The notes beneath the pieces are model-generated. The model ran no database searches. It had not been told where the DNA came from and saw only the letters and a list, made by a program, of their open reading frames with translations. From contig CADCPE010000150.1 in NCBI GenBank assembly GCA_902803275.1, forward strand, positions 1 to 14,772: a stretch of 14,772 bases of DNA, given 5' to 3'. Position 1 is the stretch's first letter. Each line of letters opens with the position of its first letter. This DNA comes from an uncultured Erysipelotrichaceae bacterium (lineage in GTDB: Bacteria > Bacillota_I > Bacilli_A > Erysipelotrichales > Erysipelotrichaceae). Of the stretch, positions 1 through 6,524 are shown one piece after another. A program made the position numbers and the translations under genes.

Positions 1-1
1 T

Positions 2-556
2 GAAAAAGTGTGTGCCTTTGTAAGAAACGAAGGGATGAAAGAATACGATCTGGAATTTGTCAATGTCAACCTGTCACCGGCCCAGTGCCTCAACAGCATG
101 CTGGCAAGTGAACTCTCGGCAATAGCTTCAAGATACGATGTTCCGATGAATATGATCGACTTTGAGATCACCGAGACGGCTGCATCCGACTTCCTTTCGA
201 TCCAGAAGCAGATCTATCTGCTGCAGAAGGAAGGTGCGGAACTCTCGCTTGATGATTTTGGTACCGGAACCTCAAATCTGAGCCGCATGATGAACCTGCC
301 GATCCACGTCGTCAAGATCGATATGGATGTTGCCCAGGCCTACTTCAACAACGAAGCACCGTTCCTTCCTGATCTGATCAGGATGTTCCAGAACGCAAAT
401 ATGAAGATAGTTGTGGAAGGTGTGGAATCAAAACAGATGAAGGATATGCTGCTGCAGATGAAATGCGATTTCCTGCAGGGCTACTACTTCTCCAAGGCAT
501 TGCCTGAAGATGAGTTCATCAGCTTTATGGAAGAGAATAAAAACAGAAGGTGGTAA
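2..556 (+). CDS. EAL-domain c-di-GMP phosphodiesterase, C-terminal part (5' end outside window)
   Basis: The reading frame is open to the left edge, so this is the last 184 residues of a longer protein. It carries most of an EAL domain, which hydrolyses cyclic di-GMP to pGpG in the cytoplasm. Visible motifs, numbered in the fragment: NVNLS around residue 23 (metal-ligand Asn), EITE 55-58, DDFGTG 84-89 with the paired Asp, VKID with the catalytic Lys near 105, EGVE 139-142 and QGYYFSKAL from Gln159. These are the residues expected of an active enzyme. The EAL tripeptide itself and any GGDEF, PAS or membrane segment lie upstream and cannot be judged. The apparent GTG at position 8 is internal, not a start. 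The TAA stop at 554-556 sits inside the terminator palindrome. The domain call is firm; activity and partner domains are inferred. Confidence 0.93.
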   Translation, partial: EKVCAFVRNEGMKEYDLEFVNVNLSPAQCLNSMLASELSAIASRYDVPMNMIDFEITETAASDFLSIQKQIYLLQKEGAELSLDDFGTGTSNLSRMMNLPIHVVKIDMDVAQAYFNNEAPFLPDLIRMFQNANMKIVVEGVESKQMKDMLLQMKCDFLQGYYFSKALPEDEFISFMEENKNRRW

Positions 557-571
557 TTACCACCTTCTTTT
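546..571. terminator. Bidirectional terminator between convergent genes
   Basis: Positions 546-567 form a perfect 22-base palindrome (arms GAAGGTGGTAA and TTACCACCTTC) followed on the plus strand by TTTTA. On the minus strand it is followed by a T-rich stretch (complement of the A-rich 539-545). It ends the EAL gene and also lies just past the DUF362 stop at 570-572. It overlaps the EAL stop codon, so no spare sequence separates the convergent genes. Confidence 0.8.
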
Positions 572-1568
572 ACGGTTTGATAAGTTTGAAAGGTTTTAAG
601 CCTTCAACGGCTTTTTTCGGATAGATCCTCACCTCTTCGTTGTCAAGGTCGATCAGAACATATCTGTCATTGCCCATGCCGAGCTCTTTCATATAGGAAA
701 GCTGTCTTAAGCCGTGTCTGGTCTCGATCCTTTCGACGAGAGCCTTGTGTTCCTGTTCGGTCATCGCATAGACCAGGTCGATGCAGGCCTGATCGACTGC
801 CAGGATATCGTTGGAAGCCAGGATGCCGACATTCGGTGTAACGACCGGTTCAGCCGCAACGCCTTCACAGTCACATGATACGGACATGTTTCTCATGACG
901 TTGATATAAGTAACGTTTCTGCCGAAGAAGTCGATGGTAGCCTTGGTCGATTCAGAGATCCTTTCCATCAGCTCCTCTTCTCTTATAGACCACATGTCGT
1001 CACTGCCTTCGGTGGTGTGGATCCATTTCTTGCCGATCCTGCCGTCAGCACAGCCGATACCGATGTTTTTGTTGGAACCGCCGAAACCGCCCTGAACGTG
1101 ACCTTTGAAATGGGTAAGTGTGAGCAGTGAATCATAGTCGGTCATATGCGATCCGACACTCATTTCCTTCATCCATTTGCCGCCTTTGATCGGCAAGGTG
1201 GTGGTGCCTTCCTCGTCCATGATGTCTACTTTGCAGAAGGTCCAGCCGTTTACTTTCAGAGTCTCGCGGTGCTGCTCAGTCGTATAGCGGTCACCTTCAT
1301 AGTAGGTGTTGGTTTCTACGATCGTCGCATCTTTAAGACTTTCTTCGTCTTCCATCAGCTTCTTGACCCAGGCTGCCGGAATGATGTTTGGACCGTTCTT
1401 TTCACCGGTGTGCAGCTTGACGGCGATCTTGCCTTTCATATTGCCGTTTACTTTCTCGTAGATCTTTTTCAAGCCTTCAGGAGAGAGATCTCTGGTAAAA
1501 TAAACGATCGATTCATTTCCTGTACGCTCAGAATATGGAACATACCTTCTTCCATCTGCAATATCCAT
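570..1568 (-). CDS. DUF362 domain-containing protein lacking the ferredoxin insert
   Basis: This 332-residue protein is recognised as a DUF362-family protein by motifs such as NKNIGIGCADGRIGKKWIH (about 167-185), preceded by the HFKGHVQGGFGG stretch, and SNDILAVDQACIDLVYAM near residues 253-270, matching the family's S-x-D-x-V-A-x-D-x-A pattern. The biochemical function of the family is not settled; many members are annotated as Fe-S or ferredoxin-like proteins. Most bacterial members carry a 4Fe-4S ferredoxin region with CxxCxxCxxxCP. Here no such cluster exists: the only close cysteines are the CDC in a VSCDCEG context, and the HTTEG segment runs straight into a helix-like stretch. No signal peptide or membrane segment is evident. 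The ATG at 1566-1568 has GGAGG at 1576-1580, seven bases away. It is a single-gene unit, convergent with the EAL gene and divergent from the next cluster. Confidence 0.85.
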   Translation of the reverse strand: MDIADGRRYVPYSERTGNESIVYFTRDLSPEGLKKIYEKVNGNMKGKIAVKLHTGEKNGPNIIPAAWVKKLMEDEESLKDATIVETNTYYEGDRYTTEQHRETLKVNGWTFCKVDIMDEEGTTTLPIKGGKWMKEMSVGSHMTDYDSLLTLTHFKGHVQGGFGGSNKNIGIGCADGRIGKKWIHTTEGSDDMWSIREEELMERISESTKATIDFFGRNVTYINVMRNMSVSCDCEGVAAEPVVTPNVGILASNDILAVDQACIDLVYAMTEQEHKALVERIETRHGLRQLSYMKELGMGNDRYVLIDLDNEEVRIYPKKAVEGLKPFKLIKP

Positions 1569-1590
1569 TATTTTTCCTCCATTTAAAACA

Positions 1591-1596
1591 ATTATA
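1591..1596 (-). promoter_or_regulatory. Candidate -10 box for the DUF362 gene
   Basis: On the minus strand positions 1596-1591 read TATAAT, about 23 bases before the start codon and upstream of the GGAGG site. No good -35 hexamer lies 16-18 bases further up (ATATTT at best), so this is a partial match. The surrounding 70-base divergent gap is very AT-rich and probably also holds the plus-strand promoter for the 1639 gene, for which TAAAAT at 1612-1617 is the only weak candidate. Confidence 0.4.
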
Positions 1597-1638
1597 TCGT
1601 ATTTTTTGTATTAAAATATATTCTGTGAGGATCATATA

Positions 1639-2274
1639 GTGATTGAGAAAATAATCGACAGGATCGGATATAATTACCCTTTAAAAGAAAAAGATATCGC
1701 TGAATTCAGATCTTTTAAAGTCGGTCCTGCGAATAATGAATGTGAAGCCTATGATGCAAAGAACATGGGAAATATCTTCGCCATGTCTTCAAAAGCGATG
1801 CTGGGGCTGATGAAAATGGAAACGCTCGTGATCGCGCCGTTTGATATCGATGGACCGGTATTCACACTGGATGTCATCAACGGCAAAAGCATATATATCG
1901 ATCTTATTGATGCGACACTGGACAAGAGCTACGACGAAAAAAGAACGCTGGCTGTAAAAAACAAATATCTGGCTTTCCTGCAGAATGATCAGAAAGCCAA
2001 GTGGGACGACAAGTTCCGTCTCAGATCATCCTTGAACGGCAAGTTTCCTGACGCTAAAAAAGCCGAGGAGTGTGTCATGGAGATGGTCGAGGCTTATCTG
2101 AAGAGCCTGGATGAGACCCATGTCTGCTATTCAGGAGACAAGAAGGAAAAGATCAGGGAATATACTGATGAACTTCTGGAAAACGGCGGTCCGGCGACTG
2201 ATGTTTTCCTCAAACAGTTGGGAAGAGAAAAAACAGAGAGATTTTTCAATGAAGCGATGTTCGCAACTGAATAA
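1639..2274 (+). CDS. Uncharacterised protein with faint bilin-reductase-like motifs
   Basis: I do not recognise this 211-residue protein with certainty. It is soluble by composition, with no signal or membrane segment. The central stretch has the pattern P-V-F-x-x-D-V-I followed by a short loop and I-D-L. This resembles the segment of ferredoxin-dependent bilin reductases (PcyA: P-L-F-G-C-D-I-V ... A-D-L) that carries the catalytic Asp. The C-terminus, F-L-K-Q-L-G-R-E-K-T-E-R-F-F-N-E-A-M-F, resembles the PcyA ending (A-F-G-x-x-W-A-E-x-Y-x-x-x-L-F). Length is slightly below the 230-250 of that family, and no His equivalent to PcyA His88 is evident. The GTG at 1639 is chosen because TGAGG lies at 1626-1630, eight bases upstream, and no in-frame ATG fits. 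Its end overlaps the EamA start by 26 bases, implying translational coupling. The gene is firm; the family link is a low-confidence inference. Confidence 0.8.
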   Translation: MIEKIIDRIGYNYPLKEKDIAEFRSFKVGPANNECEAYDAKNMGNIFAMSSKAMLGLMKMETLVIAPFDIDGPVFTLDVINGKSIYIDLIDATLDKSYDEKRTLAVKNKYLAFLQNDQKAKWDDKFRLRSSLNGKFPDAKKAEECVMEMVEAYLKSLDETHVCYSGDKKEKIREYTDELLENGGPATDVFLKQLGREKTERFFNEAMFATE

Positions 2275-3103
2275 TCAGGGTTCCTTGCTTGTCTTATTGG
2301 GGGCAATAGCCTTTTCACTGGGCGGCCTTTTAATCAAGCTGATACCGCTAGATCCGTTTACGATCAATGCACTGAGATGTGTGTTCTCTTCGATCGTGAT
2401 CGGCGGATATCTTTATCTTTCCAAACATAAACTGGTAATAAATAAAACAACGATCATCGGCGCTCTTTTTGTGAGACTTATGATGATGACTTATGTTGTA
2501 GCCAACAAGCTCACAAGCGCCGCCAATGCGATCGTTCTGGAATATACCGCTCCGATACTCGTGATAGTGTTTGAAGCGATATTCTTTTCCAAAAAGCCTG
2601 ATAAGCTTTCTGTCATCATGTGCGGACTGGTCGTATCGGGTGTAGCGATCGTCGTACTTGACGGGGCAGGAAAAGGAAACCTCATTGGCGACACGATCGC
2701 CTTGCTGTCGGGCGTGTTCTATGCATTGACGATGATGCTCAACGACTTTGAAAACAGCGATTCGCTCTCTTCGGTATTTCTGGGTCATCTGTTTACCGCT
2801 TTTACCAGCGTTTTCTATCTGGACAACATCGCAGCCATAACTCCAAGAACCCTGCTTCTTATCGGAGCGCTTGGTATCTTTCAGGCCGGACTGGGCTATA
2901 CCCTTCTGACACTGGGCCTTAAGAAATGCGAACCGTTGACCGGATCGCTGATAGCCTGCGTAGAGCCGGTACTCAATCCGATACTTGTTGCCTTGTTCTA
3001 TGGAGAATACATGAGTTTCAGACAGATCACGGGCTGCGTGATCGTCATCGGATCGATCATTGTCTACAATATCTATACTTCCAAAAAGAAGCAGGATATA
3101 TAA
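2249..3103 (+). CDS. EamA/DMT-superfamily transporter
   Basis: This 284-residue integral membrane protein has about ten hydrophobic segments in two EamA-like halves, the usual length for the drug/metabolite transporter superfamily. The first half begins SLLVLLGAIAFSLGGLLIKL near residue 12 and contains LEYTAPILVIVFEAIFFSKK (about 97-117), the typical A-P-I/l-x-x-x end-of-helix motif. The second half contains GDTIALLSGVFYALTMML and ends with a CVEPVLNPILVALFYGE motif, the classic EPV-x-x-x-L...GE signature. Substrate is unknown; members export amino acids, nucleosides, cofactors or other metabolites. The ATG at 2249 (GAGAG at 2236-2240) is preferred over upstream in-frame starts because those would add 46 hydrophilic residues read from the other frame of the preceding gene. 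It overlaps that gene and precedes xpt by 41 bases. Confidence 0.88.
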   Translation: MKRCSQLNNQGSLLVLLGAIAFSLGGLLIKLIPLDPFTINALRCVFSSIVIGGYLYLSKHKLVINKTTIIGALFVRLMMMTYVVANKLTSAANAIVLEYTAPILVIVFEAIFFSKKPDKLSVIMCGLVVSGVAIVVLDGAGKGNLIGDTIALLSGVFYALTMMLNDFENSDSLSSVFLGHLFTAFTSVFYLDNIAAITPRTLLLIGALGIFQAGLGYTLLTLGLKKCEPLTGSLIACVEPVLNPILVALFYGEYMSFRQITGCVIVIGSIIVYNIYTSKKKQDI

Positions 3104-3144
3104 TGTGGTTATAAAAACGGATTTCAAGGCAAGGGGTGCAGAAG

Positions 3145-3729
3145 ATGAAAAAGCTGACAGAGAGAATCAAGAAAGACGGGAAGGTCTACCCGGGTGATAT
3201 CCTGAAAGTCGACAGTTTTCTTAACCACCAGATCGATGTAAGGCTGATGGATGAGATCGGCGAAGAGTTTCATCGGCTGTTCGCTGACAGAGAAATAGAC
3301 AAGATCCTGACCGTGGAATCAAGCGGTATCGCGATCGCTTCTTCCGTATCAAGATGCTTCGGTTATGTTCCTGTGGTCTATGCCAAGAAGACTGTCGCCG
3401 CCAACATGTCGAAGGACACCTATGCCTGCAAGGAGAGATCATATACCAGGAATCTGGACTATACGATCCAGGTTGCCAGGGAGTTTCTGTCAAAAGGCGA
3501 AAGGATCCTGATCCTTGATGATTTCCTGGCAAACGGCGAGGCGATGAAGGCGCTCATCAACATCTGCGATCAGGCGGAAGCGATAGTCGCCGGCTGCGGA
3601 GTAGTCGTATGCAAGACCTATCAGCCGGGCGAAAAACTTATTAAAGGTCTCGGTTATGATCTGAAAGTGCTGGCCAGAGTGAAAGCGATGAGCGATGACG
3701 GTCAGATAGAGTTTGAGGAGGAAGACTAA
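3145..3729 (+). CDS. xpt: Xanthine phosphoribosyltransferase
   Basis: Converts xanthine plus PRPP to XMP in purine salvage, a cytoplasmic enzyme. The start chosen gives 194 residues, the same length as Bacillus subtilis Xpt, beginning MKKLTERIKKDGKV as in the family. The PRPP-binding loop is ILILDDFLANGEAM at residues 121-134, the form typical of Xpt rather than Hpt. VESSGIAIA (58-66) and VVYAKK (77-82) are further family motifs. AAGGGG at 3131-3136 is eight bases before the ATG at 3145, so the GTG at 3136, which lies in that site, is rejected. It is followed by the MgtC gene after two bases. There is no purine riboswitch: the 41-base gap upstream is too short to hold one, and a promoter farther upstream presumably drives the cluster. 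In many Firmicutes xpt pairs with a xanthine permease; here the preceding gene is an EamA transporter. Confidence 0.95.
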   Translation: MKKLTERIKKDGKVYPGDILKVDSFLNHQIDVRLMDEIGEEFHRLFADREIDKILTVESSGIAIASSVSRCFGYVPVVYAKKTVAANMSKDTYACKERSYTRNLDYTIQVAREFLSKGERILILDDFLANGEAMKALINICDQAEAIVAGCGVVVCKTYQPGEKLIKGLGYDLKVLARVKAMSDDGQIEFEEED

Positions 3730-3731
3730 AG

Positions 3732-4382
3732 ATGGTGAATTTCAATCCGGAATGGTTATTAAGGATCACGTGTGCCGTAGTCATCGGTTCTTTGATCGGC
3801 TACGAAAGATATTCTGCATCCAAGGAGGCGGGCGTAAGGACCCATGCCGTCGTTGCACTGGCTTCATGTCTGCTGATGATCATCTCACAGTACGGTTTTG
3901 TGGGAGCAGAAAGATTTGATGCCGCCAGGATCGCCGCTCAGGCTGTATCGGGCATCGGTTTTCTGGGTGCCGGTATTATCTTTATCCAGCGCGGAACGAT
4001 CCAGGGCCTTTCAACGGCAGCCGGCATGTGGGCAACATCGGCCATCGGTCTGGCCATCGGTGCCGGCATGTATATCATCGGCATCTTCTCGGCCATCCTT
4101 GTCTATGCGATCCAGTTCTATCTGTACAGGCTCTTCCCGTACAATCCTCCAAGGAATATTATCGAGATGCTGATAACGATCAAGAATGACGGTTCGGTTG
4201 AAAAGGTAAACATGATTCTTCGCGATCTCAACTACGGTCATTCAGAAAATCAGATCTCCGTTGATGAAGAAAACAACTGGGTGATCAGGACAGAAGTCGT
4301 GACCAATTCAGGAATGAATCCAAACGAGATTATAAACGAATTCAAAAAAGATCCTGATGTGATATCAGTAGTCGTACTGTAA
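3732..4382 (+). CDS. MgtC/SapB family membrane protein
   Basis: This 216-residue protein has an N-terminal membrane domain of four to five helices (residues about 8-135) and a soluble C-terminal domain (about 140-216) shaped like an ACT-type domain. Family signatures are GSLIGYERYSASKEAGVRTH (19-38) and ARIAAQAVSGIGFLGAGIIF, the characteristic V-S-G-x-G-F-L-G-A-G motif. MgtC proteins modulate P-type or F-type ATPases and magnesium or acid stress adaptation in Salmonella and Mycobacterium; the role of the short Firmicutes relatives is uncertain. The ATG at 3732 has GAGGAGG at 3715-3721, ten bases upstream and inside the end of xpt, so it is co-transcribed and probably coupled. A strong terminator follows eight bases after the stop, closing the cluster. 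Confidence 0.93.
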   Translation: MVNFNPEWLLRITCAVVIGSLIGYERYSASKEAGVRTHAVVALASCLLMIISQYGFVGAERFDAARIAAQAVSGIGFLGAGIIFIQRGTIQGLSTAAGMWATSAIGLAIGAGMYIIGIFSAILVYAIQFYLYRLFPYNPPRNIIEMLITIKNDGSVEKVNMILRDLNYGHSENQISVDEENNWVIRTEVVTNSGMNPNEIINEFKKDPDVISVVVL

Positions 4383-4389
4383 AAACATG

Positions 4390-4421
4390 ACAGCCATTCT
4401 CCAAAGAGGATGGCTGTTTTT
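4390..4421 (+). terminator. Intrinsic terminator after the MgtC gene
   Basis: A 12-pair stem (4390-4401 ACAGCCATTCTC with 4406-4417 GAGGATGGCTGT, one T-G wobble) closes a CAAA loop at 4402-4405 and runs into T4417-4421. This is a textbook rho-independent terminator. It also excludes the ATG at 4410 as a start for the Nudix gene, since that codon lies in the stem. Confidence 0.9.
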
Positions 4422-4439
4422 GAAGGCGGTCGGAGTATA

Positions 4440-5021
4440 ATGAACATGATGGTTGATAAAACAGCTAAAGAAGCTATCGATAAACTGAACATAAAAGTAG
4501 ACTGGCCGATCATCGGCCGTTTATATGATGAGGAATATCCTTTCGAAGGATATGATCACATAAGATATACTGCCAGGGCCATCCTTGAAAACGAGGAAGG
4601 AAAGCTTGGTTTTCTGCACATAAAAGGTGAGGATCTCTTTGGACCAAGAGATCATCTGGAGACGGTCGGCGGAGGCCTGGAAGAGGGAGAGTATCTTGAT
4701 GATGCGATCGCCAGAGAAGTTAAAGAAGAGACAGGGCTTCAATGTGAAGATGTTCAGCTTCTGGGTTCGATATATGATGCCTATAATCTGATAAAGAGGA
4801 TCACCTTTTCCACCTTCTTTTACTGTAAGGTAAATACCTCGTCATTTACAACGATGCACAGGACGATGGAGGAAGAGATCCTGATCAGCGAAGTGGTGTG
4901 GCTGGATCAGAACCAGGCCCTTGATCGGCTTGCCAACATCCATGAAAACAAGGTCGACAGACTTGTCCAGCAAAGAGACCTCATGGCTCTTAAATACTAC
5001 CTGGAGCTCTGCCGTGCATAA
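4440..5021 (+). CDS. Nudix hydrolase
   Basis: Predicted to cleave a nucleoside diphosphate linked to another moiety, using divalent metal, in the cytoplasm. The complete Nudix box G-x5-E-x7-REV-x-EE-x-G-L occupies residues 78-100 (G78, E84, R92, E93, E96, E97, G99), with every catalytic position kept. The 193-residue length gives an N-terminal extension of about 40 residues before the first Nudix strand (residues 41-50), which could help define substrate. Substrate cannot be named. The ATG at 4440 follows CGGAG at 4431-4435 with short spacing (4 bases); the ATG at 4446 would give 10 and is a reasonable alternative. It is the first gene of a five-gene overlapping operon; its 3' end overlaps the HAD gene by eight bases. 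Confidence 0.92.
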   Translation: MNMMVDKTAKEAIDKLNIKVDWPIIGRLYDEEYPFEGYDHIRYTARAILENEEGKLGFLHIKGEDLFGPRDHLETVGGGLEEGEYLDDAIAREVKEETGLQCEDVQLLGSIYDAYNLIKRITFSTFFYCKVNTSSFTTMHRTMEEEILISEVVWLDQNQALDRLANIHENKVDRLVQQRDLMALKYYLELCRA

Positions 5022-5784
5022 GAAATATTTCTTTTTTGATATAGACGGAACTCTGGCGTATGGCCAGCCGGGACAGAGGATCCCGCCCGAGTCCGCAAAG
5101 TACACAGTCAGAAAGCTGCAGGAAAACGGCCATTTTGTCGCCTTGGCTACCGGCAGGGCCTACAGCAATTCGATAGAATTCCTCAATGAACTCGGTCTTC
5201 ACAATATGGTGTGTGACGGAGGCAACGGTATCGTCATCGATGATGAACTGCGGGAAATAAGACCGCTTGATAAGGCCAGATGCATCAGACTGATCGATGA
5301 GTGCAGGGAAAAGAAGATCCCCTGGGCCTTTTCTCCCAATGTCGAGAAAAGAAGATACTCTGACAGCGATGAGTTCAGGATAGCTACCGGCTTCCTGGAC
5401 ATGGATGTCAAGGTCATAGAGGACCTCGATCCCAATGACTACGACCAGATATACAAGGTCTATGTGGCAGCAGATGAAAGTGAACTTGAATCTTTGAAGG
5501 ATCTGCCTCATTGCCGCTACCATAAGACCTATTTCTTTGTGGAACCTACGGAAAAGGAAAAGGGGATCTATCGCATGATGGAATATCTCAAGGCTCCTGT
5601 AGAGGATGTGGTCGTCTTTGGTGACGGGCTCAATGACTTGAGCATGTTCAAGGATGAATGGACATCGATCGCCATGGGTGACGGGGCAGAAGAGCTCAAG
5701 GAAAAAGCCGACTATGTGACCGACAGCGCTGAAAATGACGGCATCTATAAAGCCTGCAGGAAATTCGGGTGGATAAGGGAATGA
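5014..5784 (+). CDS. Cof-type HAD-superfamily phosphatase
   Basis: A 256-residue HAD hydrolase of the Cof (IIB cap) type, the usual length of that group. Motif I is DIDGT at 9-13 with nucleophile Asp9 and acid/base Asp11, motif II LATGRAY centred on Thr46, motif III Lys in the KEKG stretch (181-184), and motif IV GDGLNDLSMF from 203, giving the metal-binding Asp204 and Asp208. Such enzymes dephosphorylate sugar phosphates, FMN, pyridoxal phosphate or similar metabolites; the actual substrate is not readable from sequence. The GTG at 5014 is chosen because GGAG at 5003-5006 is seven bases upstream and it places DIDGT at the normal distance from the N-terminus. The only longer in-frame start (4921) adds a nonsense stretch from the Nudix frame. 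It overlaps the Nudix stop by eight bases and shares ATGA with the next gene. Confidence 0.93.
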   Translation: MHKKYFFFDIDGTLAYGQPGQRIPPESAKYTVRKLQENGHFVALATGRAYSNSIEFLNELGLHNMVCDGGNGIVIDDELREIRPLDKARCIRLIDECREKKIPWAFSPNVEKRRYSDSDEFRIATGFLDMDVKVIEDLDPNDYDQIYKVYVAADESELESLKDLPHCRYHKTYFFVEPTEKEKGIYRMMEYLKAPVEDVVVFGDGLNDLSMFKDEWTSIAMGDGAEELKEKADYVTDSAENDGIYKACRKFGWIRE

Positions 5785-6524
5785 AGAAATATTTTGCGGT
5801 AAGCGATGTGCACAGTTTCTATGAACAGATGATGGACGCCTTGAATAAGGCGGGTTTTGATCGCGACAATAAAGACCACGTCTTTGTGAGCTGCGGCGAT
5901 CTTTTCGACAGAGGACCGGACGCAGTGAAATGTCTGAGATTTGTGAACGAGCTTGAAGAGGACCGGAAGATCCTGATCAGAGGGAATCATGAGGATCTGC
6001 TTGAAGAACTTCTCAACAGAGGAAGATTCGAGTGGTATGACCTGCATAACCGTACCGATGATACGATCAGGCAGTTTTCCGTACTGCTGGAAGAAGATGA
6101 ACCTGCGATCTTAGGCAGATGCCGGAAACTCAAGGAGAATAAAGAACTTAAAAAATACTACGACAGACTGCAGTATTTCTATGAGAGTAATAGATACATC
6201 TTCCTTCATGGCTATATTCCGGTTATTGATAACGGGATCTTTCCTGAATATGATAGAGACTGGCGCCAGGCATCTGACAAGAGGTTTGAGGAAGCGGCCT
6301 GGCTAAACGGCTATGAGATGTGGCGGCAGGGCATAAGAGAAAATGACAGGACGATCGTCTGCGGACACATCCATACAAGCTACGGCCATCACCATATCCA
6401 CAATGATGGTGAAGAATTCGGTGATACGATGAACAGTGATATCTTCTATGATGATGGGATCATCGGCCTTGATGCCTGCACAGCCTATTCAGGGAAAGTC
6501 AACGTCCTGGTGCTGGAGTTCTGA
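5781..6524 (+). CDS. PP2A-like metallophosphoesterase
   Basis: A 247-residue calcineurin-like phosphoesterase with the order of motifs seen in PP2A-type bacterial phosphatases and in symmetrical diadenosine tetraphosphatases: SDVHS (D9, H11), GDLFDRGP (G39-P46), GNHE (68-71), His143 in FLHG and GHIH (195-198). Together these form the two-metal site. The ending GLDACTAYSGKVNVLVLEF matches the family's terminal strand with its small-residue turn. An extra charged stretch (about 88-135) separates GNHE from FLHG. It may act on phosphoproteins or on dinucleoside polyphosphates; the sequence does not decide. ATG 5781 overlaps the HAD stop as ATGA. GTG 5769, four codons upstream with GCAGGA before it, is an alternative start. 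The gene ends TGATG, overlapping the MFS start. Confidence 0.9.
   Translation: MKKYFAVSDVHSFYEQMMDALNKAGFDRDNKDHVFVSCGDLFDRGPDAVKCLRFVNELEEDRKILIRGNHEDLLEELLNRGRFEWYDLHNRTDDTIRQFSVLLEEDEPAILGRCRKLKENKELKKYYDRLQYFYESNRYIFLHGYIPVIDNGIFPEYDRDWRQASDKRFEEAAWLNGYEMWRQGIRENDRTIVCGHIHTSYGHHHIHNDGEEFGDTMNSDIFYDDGIIGLDACTAYSGKVNVLVLEF

Noticed and set aside
2111..2248. Upstream extension of the EamA transporter reading frame
   Set aside because: The added 46 residues are charged, read out of frame through the preceding gene, and lack a ribosome site; the 2249 ATG gives the normal family N-terminus.
2348..3127. Long minus-strand open frame opposite the EamA gene
   Set aside because: Its translation is rich in His, Arg and Asp with no family-like motifs; it is the shadow of a well-supported membrane protein gene.
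3136..3144. GTG at 3136 as xpt start
   Set aside because: It lies within the AAGGGG ribosome binding site; the ATG at 3145 gives the family-standard 194 residues.
3104..3144. Purine (xanthine/guanine) riboswitch ahead of xpt
   Set aside because: The 41-base gap is too short for the about 70-base aptamer plus expression platform, and no conserved junction bases are seen.
4410..4439. ATG at 4410 as Nudix start
   Set aside because: The codon is inside the 3' arm of the upstream terminator stem, so no transcript reading from a downstream promoter would contain it in usable form.
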